DNA of 7,618 nucleotides from an uncultured Prevotella sp. Lineage in GTDB: Bacteria; Bacteroidota; Bacteroidia; Bacteroidales; Bacteroidaceae. The stretch is from assembly GCA_945827565.1 (NCBI GenBank), contig CALZNR010000054.1, positions 1-7,618 on the forward strand, in the 5' to 3' direction. Position 1 is the stretch's first letter, and each line of letters starts with the position of its first letter. Shown here in pieces: positions 1 through 7,337 of the stretch. The position numbers and the translations under genes are program-made. The notes under the pieces are model-generated. The model was not told the origin of the DNA. It searched no databases and saw only the letters and a program-made list of their open reading frames with translations.

Positions 1-44
1 CACACTGCATATCGTCGGCAGCGTCAGATGTGTATAAGAGACAG
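1..44 (+). other. Residual Illumina Nextera P5/i5 adapter with Tn5 mosaic end (artefact)
   Basis: This stretch is library-construction sequence, not genome. Bases 1-3 (CAC) fit the tail of the P5 oligo. Bases 4-11 (ACTGCATA) match the Nextera i5 index known as S506/N506. Bases 12-25 (TCGTCGGCAGCGTC) are the Nextera Read 1 adapter. Bases 26-44 (AGATGTGTATAAGAGACAG) are the 19-bp Tn5 mosaic end. The order and spacing are exactly those of an untrimmed Nextera fragment, so genomic sequence starts at 45. The adapter cuts off the 3' end of the gene that follows. Identification is from memory of the standard oligos. Confidence 0.98.
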
Positions 45-1764
45 CATATACCTGTCCCTTGCCCCACGATGCCATATTGATAAAGGTGTCGCCTGTTTTC
101 TTCAGGGTGAGCCATCCTCTGTAGTAGCCTGCCCGTAGAGTGCTGTTTGCTCCCTGCTCTGTGGTGATGGCGGCAGGGCGTGCTGCCAGCGATTTCTCCA
201 AGGCGGTGCGTGCTGTCTGCACCTCATCGTTGATGCGGCAGATGGTCCAGTTCTTCAGGGTATAGGTCAGCAGATGCCCCTGTTGTTCGGTGTTTATGCA
301 CACCTTGCTGGTGATGCCTTTGAAGTCTTTGATGGCTTTGCCGAAGTTGATGCGCCCCATGCCCTCGAGCACAATGCGCAGTTCCTGCCCCTCGGTGGTG
401 GCAGGCAGTGTGAGTTGCGACTGTTTTCTGCTGCGGTCGATGGTGCCCACGAGCAGGTCATCCACATACACCACGGCAAAGTCGTGAGGCTCTTCTATGC
501 TGAGCACTGCCCCCCTGTCCAGTGTGGGTAGCAGGGTGGAGTAGAGCAGGGTGCCCCATCCCAGGTTCATCTGTTCAAATGTGAGCAGACCGTTGCTGCG
601 CACCACGCTGTCGATGCCTGCATGTAGGGGAGCGTATTCGGTGAGCTCCACTTCAGGAAAGGCGATGCGCTTTGCGGGCATGGCAGGGATGGCGGGCAGT
701 GTGCGTTTGCTGTATTTCTGCATGGTGGCACGCAGCAGGTGGAACTTGTTGGTGGCCTCGCCCCACTCGTTGATGGGTGCGTCGTAGTCGTAGCTGGTCA
801 CATCGGGCGAGAATCCCGGACTGTTGGCACCTGCCCAGTGCGAGAAGCTGGTGCCTCCGTGTGCCATGTAGAGCGAGAAGGAGATACCTTTGCTCAGCAT
901 CTCGTCAATGCCCGCCACCATCTTGTCGGCAGGGCGTGTCTCGTGCTTGGCGCCCCATTTGTCAAACCATCCGCTCCAGTATTCCGAGCACATCAGCGGT
1001 GCGTTGGGGCGCAGGCTCTTCAGCTTCTCAAACTGCTTGTCTATGTTGGCTCCTGTGCCAAAGTTCATGGTCCACACCAGGTCGTCGAGTGCGTTCTTGG
1101 TAAAGTTGCTTGCCCAGTCGCACTGAAACATCTGTGGTGCCGGAGTCCAGTATTTCTTCAGCACGTCACGTATGGCAGCCACATAGGCCTTGTCTTCGCC
1201 ATAGGCACCATACTCGTTCTCCACCTGTAGCATGATGATGGGTCCGCCCCGTTGTATGGTGAGGGGTGCGAGTTGTGCCGCCACCTCACGTTCAAAGATT
1301 TCTACTCGTTGCATAAACCACTCGTCTTGCTGGCGCAACTGGATGTCGCGCTTCTTCAGCAGCCACCAGGGCAGTCCGCCCATCTCCCATTCGGCGCACA
1401 CGTAGGGGCCGGGTCGCACAATGACATACATGCCATGCTTCTGAGCCAGGCGGCAGAAGGCAGCCACATCGTTCTGTCCGCTCCAGCAGAAGCGGTCTTG
1501 CTGTGGTTCGTGCAGGTTCCAGAACACGTACAGGCAGATGGTGTTCATGCCCATGGCCTTGCACATCTTGATGCGGTGCTCCCAGTAGGGTTGTGGAATA
1601 CGGGGGTAGTGCAGTTCGGCTGCTTTCACTACAAACGGTTCACCGTTGAGCAGGAACGTGCCCTGTCCAACGGTGAATGATGATTGCTTTCCGGCAGGTT
1701 TTGCCTGGATGATAGATGCGGTCAGCAGCAGTGTGCCGAGCAGTATGCTTTTCAGTAGATTCAT
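45..1764 (-). CDS. GH35 beta-galactosidase, exported, 3' end missing
   Basis: Predicted to hydrolyse terminal beta-linked galactose by the retaining mechanism of glycoside hydrolase family 35. The reading frame is open for 573 codons from ATG at 1764 to the adapter junction. Residues 1-21 form a Sec signal peptide (basic start, Leu/Ile-rich core, probable cleavage after SIIQA); there is no lipobox Cys, so a periplasmic or secreted enzyme is expected. Family landmarks in order are RPGPYVCAEWEMGGLPWWLL at 117-136, GGPIIMLQVENEYG at 173-186 with acid/base Glu184, and CSEYWSGWFDKWG at 259-271 with nucleophile Glu261. All catalytic residues are present. The region after about 330 corresponds to the C-terminal beta domains and ends in a WGKGQVY segment that in the family normally continues as VNG, so only the last few dozen residues are likely lost. 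Its start overlaps the stop of the upstream gene (ATGA). The natural substrate is not readable from sequence; plant or host galactosides are both possible. Confidence 0.95.
1761..1764 (-). promoter_or_regulatory. ATGA stop/start overlap (probable translational coupling)
   Basis: On the minus strand the TGA of the 1088-residue gene (1761-1763) shares bases with the ATG of the GH35 gene (1762-1764). No separate leader is possible between them, so GH35 translation probably depends on ribosomes finishing the upstream gene. Confidence 0.85.
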
Positions 1765-4700
1765 TGTTTCATAAATTTCATGCTTGATACGGTGCCGTCG
1801 GGCATGGTCACCACCATCATGTAGGCGCCACTCTGCAGATTACCCACCTGCATGTTGCTGCCCTGTGTGCTGCCCACCATCATGCCGCCGAGCGAGTAGA
1901 GGGCAATGCGACTGGCATTGTTCACGCTGAGCACACCCTCGCTGAGTGTTGCCTTGGGGTGTGATGCCTGCTGTGCGGGGATGGCTTCTATGGCTGTCTG
2001 CACATTATCATATACAAAGAGTATGGGCAGGTCGATGGACTGTGCACTCAGGTCGTGCCATGGCTCGTCCACGGTAGTACCGTATTTGAATCCGATGCTT
2101 TCAAAGAACGCCTTGTCTTTCTGCACCAGTTTGGCACCGTTGGCGGTGGTGTCGTTGGCTGCTGCCTCGTCAACGGGCAGTTGGTATGCCTCGGTGGCAT
2201 AGTTCTGTGCCAGTGCATCATCTACATAGCGTGTTTCATTGCCGCTATATTCCTCATTGGCAATGGTCCATCCTGCGATGCGGTTCACGGTGGCGGCGCT
2301 CTCCACGCCTTCGGGCAGTTTGATGTTCATGTCGGCCACGTTGCCTGTAACCAGTTTCGCAGGCGAGTGGGTCCAGTCGCTGGCAAGATAGCCCACGATG
2401 CCACCCATGTTGTATTTATAGTTGTCCTCGGTGGCTGTGGATTGCATGTCGCCAGAGGCGATACAGTTGTTGATGGGTGCTCTGGAGAAGCTCTCGCCCA
2501 CGATGCCGCCCATGTTCTGCTTGCCGTGGATGGTGGTTTCTGTCTTGCAGTTGGTCACTGGTGTGCCGTTGCCGGTGGTGCCCGCAATACCTCCCAATGC
2601 GCTGTTGCCTTGGATGTTGGTGGCAGAGGTTTCGCAGGCGTTGATAACGGTAGAGGTGCGGATATCTCCGGCAATACCTCCCATGGAAACGCCGTTGGCA
2701 ATCTCTATCTTGGATTTCTGCACCACACATCCCTCAATCACGCTGTACAGGGCAGCCTGGCCCACAAGGCCTCCCCCCTTGGGACTGATGTTGCCGCTCT
2801 GGTCGGCGATGTAGCAGTTCTTCACCACCACATTGCTCAGGGTGTCGGTGGTGATGGTGCCGGCCAGTACGCCGCCGCAGCTGTTGCCCTCTGACATCAG
2901 GATGGTTGCGCCGTCGATGGTAAGATCCTGGATGCGGCAGTTCAGGTCAAGGTCGCTGAACAGACCCACCGATGAGGTGTGCACATCCTTGATAAGCAGG
3001 TTGCTCAGTGTGTGGTTGTTGCCATAGAGGGTGCCCTTGAAGTTCTTGATGGGCTCCCAGCTGTTGCTGGTAGTGCCCAGATTCAGGTCTTTCACAATGC
3101 TGTAATAGCCGTTGCCTGCCTTGCCTATCTGCTGCAGGTCGCCCGCAGAGGCAATGAGATAGGGGTTGTTCTTGGTGCCGTTGCCACCCTTGCTGAAGCG
3201 GGTGAGGGGCAGTGGATAGAATTCTACATTATATATACCCTCGCCCTGGTTGTAGTTGATAATCATGAGCTCCTTGTTCTCCACGTTGTCGGTGAGCAGC
3301 ACCACGGTGTGCAGGGCACCGCTCACAGAGTCGGTGTGGTATTCCATCACCTCTTCACCGCTGCATTTGTTGATGCACAGCACGTTCTCCTTCTTGCTGC
3401 TGCCTTCCACCTTCACCGCCTTGATGTAGATAATCTCCATGTTGTCGTCGGTGTCAAACAGGTAGGGGTCCATCACGTGTGAAGCCATGTATGGGTTGAA
3501 GTTCTCCACTCCCTTGCCCATGTTGAAATAGGAAAAGCTGTCGATGCGTGCATCGGGGGTTATCCATGCCATGCGTGCCAGCACGCCTCCGTCGGTGGCA
3601 GTCTTGGCAGAGCCTAATGCCATGAGGTAGGTGTGGCCGTGTGGGTTGTCGCCATGCAGTCTGTTGAACTGTGTGGAAACCTGTTCGCCGTCGATGGTAG
3701 AGGGGAAGAGGGTGGATTTCTGGCACGAGGGGAATTGCACCATCTGTATCTGCTGGTCGTTGCCTATGGTCTGCAGGAAGCCCATCTCGTTGAGTTGGTT
3801 CTGCAGGGGAGCCAGTTCTATGGCGCTCGACACCTTGTCGCAGATGGAGTGTGTCAGGTTGCCCTGGTTGTCATACACATTGTACTCGCTCAGGAAGTCG
3901 TCGATAGAGGTGATATAGTCGCTGAACGCCACGATATAGTCGAATTTTCCTGTGGATGAGATGTAGTTTCTCGACAGGTCGAAGTCGGTCAGTGTGCCAA
4001 ACGAGGCGAAGCGGTAGAGAGCGTTTTCGCCTTTGACGATGGGCACGGCAAGGCTATCCACCTGCTCGTAGTTGCTGTTATAGGTCTTGAGCACCAGGCT
4101 GTTGTTGTCTTCCACTATCATCTCGCCCGTACTTGTGTCGTAGCCCTTGATGAAGGGTTTGGCATAGTGGCAGATGACGTAGTAGAGTTCGTTGTCCACC
4201 ACGTAGGTGTTGAAATAGCTGCCCTCAAGGTAGGTGGTAAGGATAGAGGGTATCTCGAAGGTGTGTGCCACGGTGGGTGTCTCGGTGCTCAGGGTGGGGG
4301 GCACCATCACGTCCATGCGAATCACGGCGCTGTCTTCGGTAACATATACATCCTGTGGGCACAGCAGTCGCCGCACGGGTTCCCAGCTCTTCACGGTGGC
4401 ATCCACCATCACGCAGGCGTAGGGATAGTTGGCCACAAACTTTCCGTTGAGGCTATACACCTGGGTGTCGTAAGAACCTTTGTAGTTGTTGGCTGCGCTG
4501 CCTGCGCAGTGCACGTTTATCATCAGTTCTATGGTGCCCTGCTTCTTGTCAAAGAACTTCTTGGTAAGGTAGCCGAAGGGCTCTATCATGTTCACGCGCT
4601 CCTTGTCAGACACATCCACTGTGACAACACCCTTCTGCACATGGTTCTCGTCATATACGGTGATGGTGGCACCTGTGTAGTAATAGCCGTCAATGGTGAA

Positions 4701-5027
4701 ATCTTCCTTGTAGAACCACAGTTTTCCCTCGGGTCCCATCAGTGTGCCGTAGGCATTGGCACTCAGTGTAGAGGGGGTGGGCAGTGCTGCTGCTCCCTTT
4801 TTGCCCGATGGGGTGGTGGGCATAGCGTTCCATGCGTTGAAGGCTGTTGTGGCGCCCGGTGCGGTGAGCACTGTGGGCTGCTTCACTTTGCTGTTGTGTA
4901 TCATGGGCAGGTGTGTGGCTGCTCCGTTGCTGCTGCGCTGTTGCAGGCGCTGCAGCACATCGTTACCGGCAGCCTGTGCCACCGTTCCTGCCATCATAAG
5001 TAAGGCAATCAGTAAGTTCTTTTTCAT
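1761..5027 (-). CDS. Large exported protein with GLUG repeats and T9SS type A sorting domain
   Basis: A 1088-residue protein of unknown function, probably delivered to the cell surface or medium. Residues 1-20 are a signal peptide ending AQA/AG. Residues about 21-90 are low in complexity, rich in Ala, Thr and Pro. Residues about 90-610 are a long beta-rich region that I cannot assign. From GTKNNPYLIASAGDL (617-631) a typical GLUG/beta-helix entry begins. Six Gly-Gly-hydrophobic cores follow at about 718 (GGVLAG), 752 (GGLVG), 783 (GGIAG), 812 (GGIAG), 840 (GGIVG) and 875 (GGIVG), spaced about 28-35 residues, as in GLUG-motif adhesin-like proteins. Residues about 1024-1088 fit a T9SS type A C-terminal domain: an ALYSLGGMMV strand, then LQSGAYMMVV, ending SSMKFMKQ. 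In known T9SS cargo this domain directs outer-membrane passage and is then removed. The start is supported by the signal peptide directly after ATG and an A-rich leader. It overlaps GH35 by 4 bp and follows DUF1846 at 119 bp. A carbohydrate-binding or adhesive role is only inference. Confidence 0.88.
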   Translation of the reverse strand: MKKNLLIALLMMAGTVAQAAGNDVLQRLQQRSSNGAATHLPMIHNSKVKQPTVLTAPGATTAFNAWNAMPTTPSGKKGAAALPTPSTLSANAYGTLMGPEGKLWFYKEDFTIDGYYYTGATITVYDENHVQKGVVTVDVSDKERVNMIEPFGYLTKKFFDKKQGTIELMINVHCAGSAANNYKGSYDTQVYSLNGKFVANYPYACVMVDATVKSWEPVRRLLCPQDVYVTEDSAVIRMDVMVPPTLSTETPTVAHTFEIPSILTTYLEGSYFNTYVVDNELYYVICHYAKPFIKGYDTSTGEMIVEDNNSLVLKTYNSNYEQVDSLAVPIVKGENALYRFASFGTLTDFDLSRNYISSTGKFDYIVAFSDYITSIDDFLSEYNVYDNQGNLTHSICDKVSSAIELAPLQNQLNEMGFLQTIGNDQQIQMVQFPSCQKSTLFPSTIDGEQVSTQFNRLHGDNPHGHTYLMALGSAKTATDGGVLARMAWITPDARIDSFSYFNMGKGVENFNPYMASHVMDPYLFDTDDNMEIIYIKAVKVEGSSKKENVLCINKCSGEEVMEYHTDSVSGALHTVVLLTDNVENKELMIINYNQGEGIYNVEFYPLPLTRFSKGGNGTKNNPYLIASAGDLQQIGKAGNGYYSIVKDLNLGTTSNSWEPIKNFKGTLYGNNHTLSNLLIKDVHTSSVGLFSDLDLNCRIQDLTIDGATILMSEGNSCGGVLAGTITTDTLSNVVVKNCYIADQSGNISPKGGGLVGQAALYSVIEGCVVQKSKIEIANGVSMGGIAGDIRTSTVINACETSATNIQGNSALGGIAGTTGNGTPVTNCKTETTIHGKQNMGGIVGESFSRAPINNCIASGDMQSTATEDNYKYNMGGIVGYLASDWTHSPAKLVTGNVADMNIKLPEGVESAATVNRIAGWTIANEEYSGNETRYVDDALAQNYATEAYQLPVDEAAANDTTANGAKLVQKDKAFFESIGFKYGTTVDEPWHDLSAQSIDLPILFVYDNVQTAIEAIPAQQASHPKATLSEGVLSVNNASRIALYSLGGMMVGSTQGSNMQVGNLQSGAYMMVVTMPDGTVSSMKFMKQ

Positions 5028-5146
5028 TCTTTCTATCTTTATTTTTGTTTATCTCGATATGTATGGTTGGATTTTCTCTCTCCTTTTCTCGCTGTGGCAG
5101 AACTTGGGCATACTTGGTTGTGCTTGTCTGGACCAACGGAACGTTT
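5028..5146 (-). other. Short intergenic gap with A-rich leader
   Basis: This 119-bp gap separates the DUF1846 stop from the next minus-strand ATG. The 25 or so bases before the ATG at 5027 read almost only A, G and T on the coding strand (for example AAATAAAGATAGAAAGA), with no Shine-Dalgarno sequence, as is common in Bacteroidota. I found no clear TAnnTTTG element and no convincing rho-independent terminator, so whether the downstream pair has its own promoter is undecided. Confidence 0.5.
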
Positions 5147-6610
5147 TTATTTTTTCAGCACAGGTTCGCAGGTGATGTTGATGCCCAGTTTCTTAAATAT
5201 CTTCTGATCCACCTCGCCCAGCATCACGGTGCAGTGCACCTGGCATCCGCGCAGTTTGGGCAGTTGCTGCAAGGCTCGCAGACAGTCGTTGTCGTTTTCT
5301 GAAAGCACAGAGAGAGCCACCAGCACCTCATCGGTGTGCAGGCGTGGGTTGTGGCCTCCCAGATAGTTGATCTTGGTGTGCTGTATAGGCTCTATCATCG
5401 ACTGCGGTATCAGGTTGCGCTCGTGGTCAATGCCCGCAAGATGCTTGGTTACATTGAGCAGCAGTGCGGCACTGCAGCCCAGCAGCATACTGGAGTGGGC
5501 GGTGATGATGGTGCCGTCTTCCAGTTCTATGGCAGCAGAGGTGTGTCCCGTTTTTTTCTGATGCTCTTTGGCGGCCACGGTGGTGCGACGGAAGTCGGTG
5601 GTTATCTTGGCTTGGTTGAAGAGCAGTTGTATCTTGTTTATCTCTGCCTCGTTGCAGGCTCCTGCTGCCATCTTGTTGGTGGCATCATAATAGCGCCTGA
5701 TGATTTCGTCTTTCGATGCGTTGCAGCACACCTCGTCGTTGCTGATGCAGAAGCCCACCATGTTCACTCCCATATCGGTGGGCGACTTGTAGGGATTGGC
5801 TCCGTAGATGCCTTCAAACAGGGCGTTGAGCACGGGATAGATCTCGATGTCGCGGTTGTAGTTGATGGCAATCTTGTTGTACGCCTCCAAGTGGAAGGGG
5901 TCTATCATGTTCACATCGTTCAGGTCGGCAGTGGCTGCCTCGTAGGCGATGTTCACGGGATGTTTCAGTGGCAGGTTCCACACGGGGAAGGTCTCAAACT
6001 TGGCATAGCCTGCCCTCACTCCGCGCTGGTGCTCGTTGTACAGCTGACTGAGGCACACCGCCATCTTTCCGCTTCCCGGACCGGGGGCAGTGACTATCAC
6101 CAGGGGGCGTGAGGTTTCCACGTAGTCGTTCTTGCCGAATCCCTCGGGCGATGCTATCAGTTGCACGTTATGCGGATAGCCCTCTATCAGATAGTGGCAA
6201 TAGGTTTTGATGCCGTCGCGTTCCAGTCGCTGTTTGAAGGCGGCTGCGGCAGGCTGTCCGTTGTAGTGGGTGATGACCACTGAGCCCACCAGAAAGCCTC
6301 TGTTCTGAAACTCGCCTCTCAGTCGCAGCACATCCTCGTCGTAGGTGATGCCCAGGTCGGCGCGCAGTTTGTTCTTTTCTATGTCGGTAGCGCTTATCAC
6401 TATCACTATCTCTATGCTGTCGCTTATCTTCTGGAACATTTGCAGCTTGCTGTCGGGTTGGAATCCGGGCAGCACTCTGCTGGCATGATGGTCGTCAAAG
6501 AGTTTGCCACCCAGCTCTAAGTATAGCTTCCCGTCAAACTGGGATATTCTCTCCTTGATATGTTCCGATTGGATGCTTTGGTATTTCTCGTTGTCAAATC
6601 CTATTTTCAT
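5147..6610 (-). CDS. DUF1846 (UPF0371) family protein
   Basis: A 487-residue cytosolic protein of the DUF1846/UPF0371 family, whose biochemical function I do not know to be established. The beginning MKIGFDNEKY...ERISQFDGKLYLELGGKLFDDHHASRVLPGF is the strongly conserved family N-terminus. Further landmarks are the Gly-rich APGPGSGKMA loop at 175-184, which resembles a phosphate-binding loop; IDPFHLEAYNKIAINYNRDIE around 236-256; and a late segment with GCSAALLLNVTKHLAGI at 378-394 and GGHNPRLHTDEVL at 418-430. Length and end-to-end similarity suggest an intact gene with no signal peptide or membrane segment. I chose ATG 6610, not the in-frame ATG at 6661. The family starts with this MKxxFD motif, and a promoter -7 box overlaps the 6661 codon. 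It ends with TAA at 5147-5149. The two exported genes lie downstream on the same strand, but a functional link is not evident. Confidence 0.9.
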   Translation of the reverse strand: MKIGFDNEKYQSIQSEHIKERISQFDGKLYLELGGKLFDDHHASRVLPGFQPDSKLQMFQKISDSIEIVIVISATDIEKNKLRADLGITYDEDVLRLRGEFQNRGFLVGSVVITHYNGQPAAAAFKQRLERDGIKTYCHYLIEGYPHNVQLIASPEGFGKNDYVETSRPLVIVTAPGPGSGKMAVCLSQLYNEHQRGVRAGYAKFETFPVWNLPLKHPVNIAYEAATADLNDVNMIDPFHLEAYNKIAINYNRDIEIYPVLNALFEGIYGANPYKSPTDMGVNMVGFCISNDEVCCNASKDEIIRRYYDATNKMAAGACNEAEINKIQLLFNQAKITTDFRRTTVAAKEHQKKTGHTSAAIELEDGTIITAHSSMLLGCSAALLLNVTKHLAGIDHERNLIPQSMIEPIQHTKINYLGGHNPRLHTDEVLVALSVLSENDNDCLRALQQLPKLRGCQVHCTVMLGEVDQKIFKKLGINITCEPVLKK

Positions 6611-6658
6611 TGTTTGTGCCTCTCTTTTTACAATTCCTTTTGCAAGTAAAATATGTCG

Positions 6659-6666
6659 CAAAGTTA
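6659..6666 (-). promoter_or_regulatory. Bacteroidota -7 promoter element TAACTTTG for the DUF1846 gene
   Basis: The minus strand reads TAACTTTG, a perfect match to the Bacteroidota primary-sigma -7 consensus TAnnTTTG. It sits about 49 bases upstream of the chosen ATG at 6610, which leaves a leader of roughly 40 bases rich in A. No clear TTTG -33 element lies at the usual distance upstream, so the promoter may be weak or activator-dependent. Confidence 0.6.
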
Positions 6667-6692
6667 CGCAAATTTATCGAATAATGATGTGG

Positions 6693-6713
6693 AAGGAGGT
6701 AAAAAACCACCTT
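6693..6713. repeat. Imperfect hairpin between the divergent promoters
   Basis: AAGGAGGT (6693-6700) and ACCACCTT (6706-6713) can pair over eight positions with one A-A mismatch and a five-A loop. On the plus strand it is followed by TTTTG. It could act as a small terminator-like hairpin, as an operator in the divergent control region, or be chance. No stop codon of a plus-strand gene precedes it, so a terminator role is unlikely. Confidence 0.4.
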
Positions 6714-6716
6714 TTG

Positions 6717-6748
6717 TTTGGATATTTGGAGGGAATGATGTACTTTTG
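6717..6748 (+). promoter_or_regulatory. Probable promoter for the tRNA-Arg gene (TTTG-N20-TACTTTTG)
   Basis: TTTG at 6717-6720 and TACTTTTG at 6741-6748 match the Bacteroidota -33 and -7 consensus elements, 20 bases apart, which is close to the known spacing. It points toward the tRNA gene starting at 6818 and would give a leader of about 60 bases to be removed by RNase P. No protein gene that this promoter could serve is seen downstream. Confidence 0.6.
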
Positions 6749-6800
6749 CACTGTTTTGCTGACAGATGTTATGGGGGCAAAGCTCTTTTTTGAGGTGATT

Positions 6801-6816
6801 ATCACTTATTTGTGAT
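6801..6816. repeat. Inverted repeat ATCAC-N6-GTGAT just before the tRNA
   Basis: Perfect five-base arms at 6801-6805 and 6812-6816 flank TTATTT and end one base before the tRNA. This could be a leader hairpin near the RNase P cleavage site or a dimeric regulator site. The arms are short, so chance is also possible. Confidence 0.35.
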
Positions 6817-6817
6817 T

Positions 6818-6889
6818 GCTCTGATAGTTCAATGGATAGAACAACTCTCTCCTAAAGAGTAGATCCGAGTTCGATTCTCGGTCGGAGTA
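6818..6889 (+). tRNA. tRNA-Arg, anticodon CCU
   Basis: A full cloverleaf can be drawn. The acceptor stem is GCTCTGA (6818-6824) with TCGGAGT (6882-6888), including G1-U72 and U5-G68 wobbles. The D stem is GTTC/GAAC (6827-6830, 6839-6842) around AATGGATA. The anticodon stem is ACTCT/AGAGT (6844-6848, 6856-6860) with loop CTCCTAA, giving anticodon CCT at 6851-6853, which reads AGG. The variable loop is four bases. The T stem is CCGAG/CTCGG with loop TTCGATT (6870-6876). The discriminator is A6889. CCA is not encoded (ACT follows), so it must be added enzymatically. The G-U closing pair at the acceptor end is slightly unusual. Confidence 0.95.
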
Positions 6890-6940
6890 CTTTCCTTGTA
6901 TATCCCCTCCCTTTTAGTGAAAATAAAACGATGACCACGG

Positions 6941-6977
6941 CAACTGTGACAACCATTCAAAAAGTTGTTATCAGTTG
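6941..6977. repeat. Imperfect inverted repeat 51 bp downstream of the tRNA
   Basis: CAACTG (6941-6946) and CAAC (6950-6953) face GTTG (6964-6967) and CAGTTG (6972-6977), giving ten paired bases with a small internal bulge and a ten-base loop. There is no T-tract after it, so it is not a standard terminator. It might still be an RNA hairpin in the tRNA transcript's 3' trailer or a protein-binding site. Confidence 0.45.
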
Positions 6978-7073
6978 TACCCGTTGTTGTAAGAAATCGC
7001 TGAGCTCCAAAGTGAAAATTATGTTAAAGTAATGCCAATTTTCTGCCTTAAATGTTAAACTGCATATTTATGC

Positions 7074-7151
7074 AATTTCGTTCTGAGCCACTTTTTTCTT
7101 GCTATGGACTATAATGAAGCCCAGAGGGAGATCGTGCGTTAGAACGAAAAT
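7074..7151. repeat. 78-bp segment bounded by 11-bp inverted repeats
   Basis: AATTTCGTTCT (7074-7084) and AGAACGAAAAT (7141-7151) are inverted repeats with one mismatch, enclosing 56 bases. A perfect palindrome TGCATA-TT-TATGCA (7061-7074) touches the left arm. The layout could be a short MITE-like remnant or a structured transcript. I see no target-site duplication that would settle it. Confidence 0.4.
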
Positions 7152-7221
7152 CTCAAAATGAACACTGATTATCAAATAGTTACAAGCCTAAAAAGGTTGG
7201 ATTATTGACCAGTATAGTATC

Positions 7222-7247
7222 AAAGTGACATGAAAACTGTTCACTTT
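7222..7247 (+). terminator. Hairpin followed by T-tract (possible terminator)
   Basis: AAAGTGACA (7222-7230) pairs with TGTTCACTTT (7238-7247) over nine base pairs with one bulged A and a loop of TGAAAAC. The 3' arm runs straight into further Ts and a second T-run (CTTTTTATC). The stem is AT-rich, so it would be weak. If functional it would end plus-strand transcription from the tRNA side. Confidence 0.35.
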
Positions 7248-7319
7248 TTCGCTTTTTATCCTCACAATCTGCCCAAAATTACCGATTTTTCTCCATGGAC
7301 TTCTATGAACCTAAAAATA

Positions 7320-7337
7320 CAAAATCTTTACATTTTG
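7320..7337. repeat. Short inverted repeat CAAAAT-N6-ATTTTG
   Basis: Perfect six-base arms flank CTTTAC. The stem is weak and AT-only apart from the closing pair; it is recorded because it directly precedes the G-rich run and the repeat array. Confidence 0.3.

Noticed and set aside
26..44. Tn5/IS50 transposon end
   Set aside because: The mosaic end is preceded by the Nextera Read 1 adapter and an index, so it comes from library tagmentation and not from a genomic transposon.
2055..2894. Long plus-strand open frame (279 codons)
   Set aside because: It lies antisense inside the GLUG-repeat gene; the Gly/Val/His/Ala-rich product mirrors the opposite-strand codons and has no family features.
4167..5003. 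Long plus-strand open frame (278 codons)
   Set aside because: Antisense to the N-terminal part of the 1088-residue protein, with a biased Val/His/Gly/Cys composition and no recognisable domain.
5336..6112. Plus-strand open frame (258 codons)
   Set aside because: Antisense to the well conserved DUF1846 gene; composition is typical of a shadow frame.
6611..6661. Upstream in-frame ATG for DUF1846 giving 17 extra residues
   Set aside because: The extension is not like the family N-terminus, and the promoter -7 box overlaps the ATG at 6661, so it would not be transcribed.
6693..6700. AAGGAGGT as a Shine-Dalgarno site
   Set aside because: No start codon follows at a usable distance and Bacteroidota rarely use such sites; it is better explained as one arm of a dyad.
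6735..6815. Short plus-strand peptide of about 26 codons before the tRNA
   Set aside because: It spans the probable tRNA promoter -7 element and stops just before the tRNA; there is no independent support.
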